The notes beneath the pieces are model-generated. The model was not told the origin of the DNA. It saw nothing but the letters and a program-made list of their open reading frames with translations, and did no database searches. Of a stretch of DNA of 64,000 bases, positions 60,529-64,000 are shown one piece after another. Made by a program: the position numbers and the translations under genes. The stretch is from Rachycentron canadum (taxonomy: Eukaryota > Chordata > Actinopteri > Carangiformes > Rachycentridae): the NCBI GenBank assembly GCA_038496675.1, contig CM076651.1, positions 2,061,212 through 2,125,211 of the forward strand. The letters are read 5' to 3'. Numbering within the stretch: position 1 is the first letter of the stretch; every line of letters begins with the position of its first letter.

Positions 60529-63500
60529 GTGAGATTTCAACCTTGTTCCTCTATTCTCTCTATCTCCTTCAGTCTTTTGTATCTCAGAAAAAAGTTGTGT
60601 TATTTCCTTTGTGTTTGTGGAATTCCCCTCTAGTCTTGTTTGAGTGAATACGTGAATCGGATATACTTCCTCCGAAGCATCTATCTGCTGCCTTTAGATG
60701 TAAACATCACAGGGCACCGCCTCAGCTGGATGTTAAGGTGCCTAGCACAAACAGAGATCAAGGAGGTAGATGAAAAGGACAGAAGGCAGATAAAACAGAC
60801 AGTGACAGCATCAGAAAAAGGAGGAGGTTTAAATCTCCATCTCTTTCTGTGATCTAAATATCTCTCTAAGTGATGAACCAAAAAGATGGATTTTAGTCAA
60901 AGTTATCTTTATCTTCCCATGCTTGGTCTTGGTTGTTTGTGACCACAGGCCTGTGAGTGTTATCTGTACAGGCATCTGCACAACCCCCCCCCCCCCCCCC
61001 GCACGCCACAGCTCCCATTCCAGGCCTCAGCATCCCTCGGCTATCAGTGCTAAGAGATTAGCTATCAAACGCTGCTGCCGTGATATGAAGAGTAGGTAGG
61101 TGGTTGTTATTACACCGCACAAGCTACAGTGGGTAGCTCACTCTTGCTATGACAATGCGCTGTCACAGTCAAGATCTTGTTAGTCCTTATCTGAGTGCAG
61201 CAGTTAGGAGCTTGCCGGCTTTTATCACCGTTATTTTGGTCGTCTGAAGCATCCCATTGTTAATGTCTCTCATAGAGGATGTCATCTGCTTCTACTCTGA
61301 ATCATTCACACGCCACAAATTCCATTTTCTGTCGATGTTTTTCCACCAGGAAATGTGTATGATTTTATTTTTAGAGGACGGTTTATATACTTTCTTCCAG
61401 TTGACCTCTAAATCAGCTATCAAAACACATTTTCTTGTTCACTCCGCACATTCCACTCATGTTTCGAGTTGATGTTTATAGTCCTAAATCCCCGTATCCC
61501 TTTGCAGATTCCATTTATACATGAGATACATTAATAATAATAACAGTTGATGCTGGGTGTCCTGCCGGGGTCTGTGGATGATGCCTCATTGCTGAGTGAC
61601 AGACGAGACCAGTCATTCACAGAGGCTCACCGTTGCCAGTCCCAGAGGTCTAGCGCTGCGGTCTGCCTGGTTTGGCCGCCGTGCGTTGGACACCACAGAA
61701 ATGTGCGCGCCCCAGCACAGCTCCCATTAATCTTATTTGTTAGAGACTAAAATGATGTATGTGGTTTTCCACGCTGTGTGTATGAGGTTTGCCTTCCCAT
61801 GCTTGGGTTAAAGTGCAGAGTCTGATCCAGCTACTTAAAATCAACAGCCGGGGGCCTCGTCTTCTTCACGTCTCCCTGTACGTTCGGAGATTTTCTCTGA
61901 ACAGCTGAGGAGCCTCAAGAATTTCACGCAGATGCTCTTTGGCAGGATGACAAAAACCTAATGTATACACAGTGTTATATACACCGGGTCATACAACCAC
62001 AGCAGAAATTTCTTTAAGAACGAATGACTTCTGCTTTGTTACCTTGGTTTTCCTGCTCGGTGTGAGCCAAGAATGCTTTTTCTATGACACCTGGTACCTC
62101 TGTTTATTAACATTCATGGTTGGTCTTTGTCTTCGACTTTAGTGTCTAAAAGGGCAAATATCTGCCAGGATATTCTTGGCAGGTCTTGGCTTCATATAGA
62201 CTGTTGAAACCCATTGTTGTATTATTATCATGCCTCACTCTGCTGATCAGGGCACTGTGAGTGTTTCTAATGGTTTCAGTGTTACCTTTCAGGACCACGC
62301 TGTTTTTTGTTTTTTTATAGATATATTTTGCAGCCAGAAGGCAAATCCATAAATGACATAATGATTCAGTGCGGCATTCTTCATTTTCATATTTATACTG
62401 TGCGTGTACAGTTCGACTACTGAACTCTATTTCTGTCACCTTGATTTATGGTTCGTTGTATTGGGCACGTGACCAGTGTTGACCTGGATCACATGAGATG
62501 TGTGTTACTGACTTTTGAGGTTGTTATTTTACTTCATATTGAGATATATTCCAGTTATATACACAAATGGCTGCCAACCATATCGCTGCTCCTCTGTATA
62601 GCTTATATAGTTTGAGAGTTCTTTGGCCCGAGCTGCTGTTACCACCAGTGTTTGTATTGGGAGCTGGCCCAGTGTGGACCTCCATCCCATGTGTTGGCTC
62701 ACGTTGGCTCCGCAAGTTAATGGGCCGTGGGGCACTGCGGGGCCCCTGTGGGCCCCTGTGGGCCCTATCAGGAGCAACCAGCCATCCAACCAGTGAGTGC
62801 TCCTCAGCAAGCCTCATTAACCCTGTCACCCCCTCCGAACCCCCATCAGTGACTCACACGTGCTATGACTCAACACCCGCAGCTGAAGGTCGTGCCCCAC
62901 CGCCACCATCCATCCCTCACCACCAACCCAGCACGAGATAATAGGGCTCGGTCTTAACTTCTGTGCTGTGTATCAGTGACAGGGTCTAATCTGATCTCAG
63001 CTCAGGTTCTGCAAAAACAATTATTCAATCGCAACATGTTGTGCATTGCGATAATATCTTCCTCTTACCTAATCGGACAAAAATGGATTTGGATGACGTC
63101 ACCTCTGTAACAATTACAGGCACGGAGACATTCAGGTAAATACACTTTAGAACAGATGAACTGAGCATATACCCAGACCATGTGTCCATAAAGAAATCAG
63201 GGCTTCAACTACATTCATTTACTTTTTGCATAGAAACCATAGCTTTTAACACTGGAGACGTGGGAACAAGAAACTATAATAAAATTTCTTTAAAGATCCA
63301 TTGATTATCAGAACCATTCATTATTTCTGTTGATCAGCTGACATAGTTGGCTAATAGTTAGATAGTTACATGTAATCTGTCTGTATGTGCAAGTGATCAG
63401 TCTTCCCTATAACATCTACGACTAAACAAACCAACTAAGAGTTTCAGTGAAATTCTTTTTCTTATGGATTCATCTGATTATTTTGTCCATCGATGACTAA

Positions 63501-64000
63501 GTCTACACAATTAATTGAAATATAATAAATATCACAATGTGGCCGTGTGCAATATCCAAACTGCAGGAGCTGCAATTTTCTAAAGAGGAAGGTAAAATAC
63601 GTCACAAGATTGTTGTGCATTGTTAGCATCATAAGTGTTGCTGTCAACCCACTGTGATGTCACCCGTTGGTTTGTGAGCTGCAAACCATCTTTGGAGGAG
63701 AAGGTGGAGCTGAGGAGGAGTGAGGGGTGGAGCTGACCTGCTCTGTACTCTATCCTGATTGGGTGGTACAGTCTGTCAATCACACAGTAGTCCCGCCCCC
63801 CAATGCGTACCCTGCTTTATGGTCTATTTTCCTCTAAACCATCATTTAAAAAATGAACATCATGTTGTATTGAAGACTTGAAACTAGAGACTGAGACCAT
63901 AAACTTATTAGGAAAACGTTTACTGAGCTATTAAATCAAGGGAGAAGTAGGGACATTTTCCCATAGACTTCAATACAATCTGACTTCTTTAACAACCAGT
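60529..64000 (+). other. spryd3: spryd3 intron 8, 5' part
   Basis: Runs to the window end with a C run at about 60985-61001 and a 'Y' repeat from 63645. The 124-codon stretch at 62567-62941 has no recognised homology. Confidence 0.55.
63645..64000 (-). repeat. spryd3: Interspersed repeat 'Y', copy 8 (cut by window end)
   Basis: Reverse copy with CTCTATCCTGATTGGGTGGT and ACATCATGTTGTATTGAAGA, running to the last base. Confidence 0.8.

Noticed and set aside
62567..62941. 124-codon plus-strand frame
   Set aside because: Proline/serine-rich, contains a small tandem duplication (GGGCCCCTGT), no match to the expected spryd3 exon 9.

Overview
This is nuclear DNA from a ray-finned fish, probably a percomorph-type teleost. 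Short exons lie in long introns with GT/AG boundaries. Microsatellites are dense, and there are tRNA-derived SINEs, LINE-tail fragments and Tc1-like transposase relics of the kinds common in teleosts. Two protein genes can be read with confidence. No bacterial operon, CRISPR array, rRNA gene or functional tRNA gene was seen.

Gene 1 is igfbp6 on the minus strand, complete in four coding exons (10424-10088, 9194-9160, 8408-8289, 7925-7812). The splice phases join exactly into a 201-residue secreted protein: signal peptide, an N-terminal IGFBP domain with few cysteines, a 12-residue linker exon, and a thyroglobulin type-1 domain with the CWCV motif. Gene 2 is spryd3 on the plus strand. A non-coding first exon lies near 16.15-16.24 kb and seven coding exons lie between 17527 and 60528. 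They encode 287 residues, through the first SPRY domain and into the second. The 3' exons lie beyond the window. The genes are head to head with about 5.5 kb between their presumed starts, the same divergent arrangement as human IGFBP6 and SPRYD3 at 12q13. They share no known pathway: IGFBP6 binds IGFs outside the cell, and SPRYD3 is an intracellular SPRY protein of poorly known function.

Layout: 1-6.5 kb is repeat-rich with no recognised gene; 6.5-10.7 kb is igfbp6; 10.7-16.1 kb is intergenic with nested mobile elements; 16.1-64 kb is spryd3. Its intron 6 alone is 23.6 kb and holds both assembly gaps, a long pyrimidine tract, several transposon relics and a possible extra exon.

Points for a second look: (a) 73 bp of apparent library adaptor ending in the Tn5 mosaic end, left at 33177-33249 beside a gap; (b) an unnamed interspersed repeat family with eight copies in the window; (c) several perfect or near-perfect short palindromes; (d) a 117-nt frame-preserving candidate exon in spryd3 intron 6; (e) the cysteine-poor IGFBP domain. 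I found no sign of a new multi-gene system.
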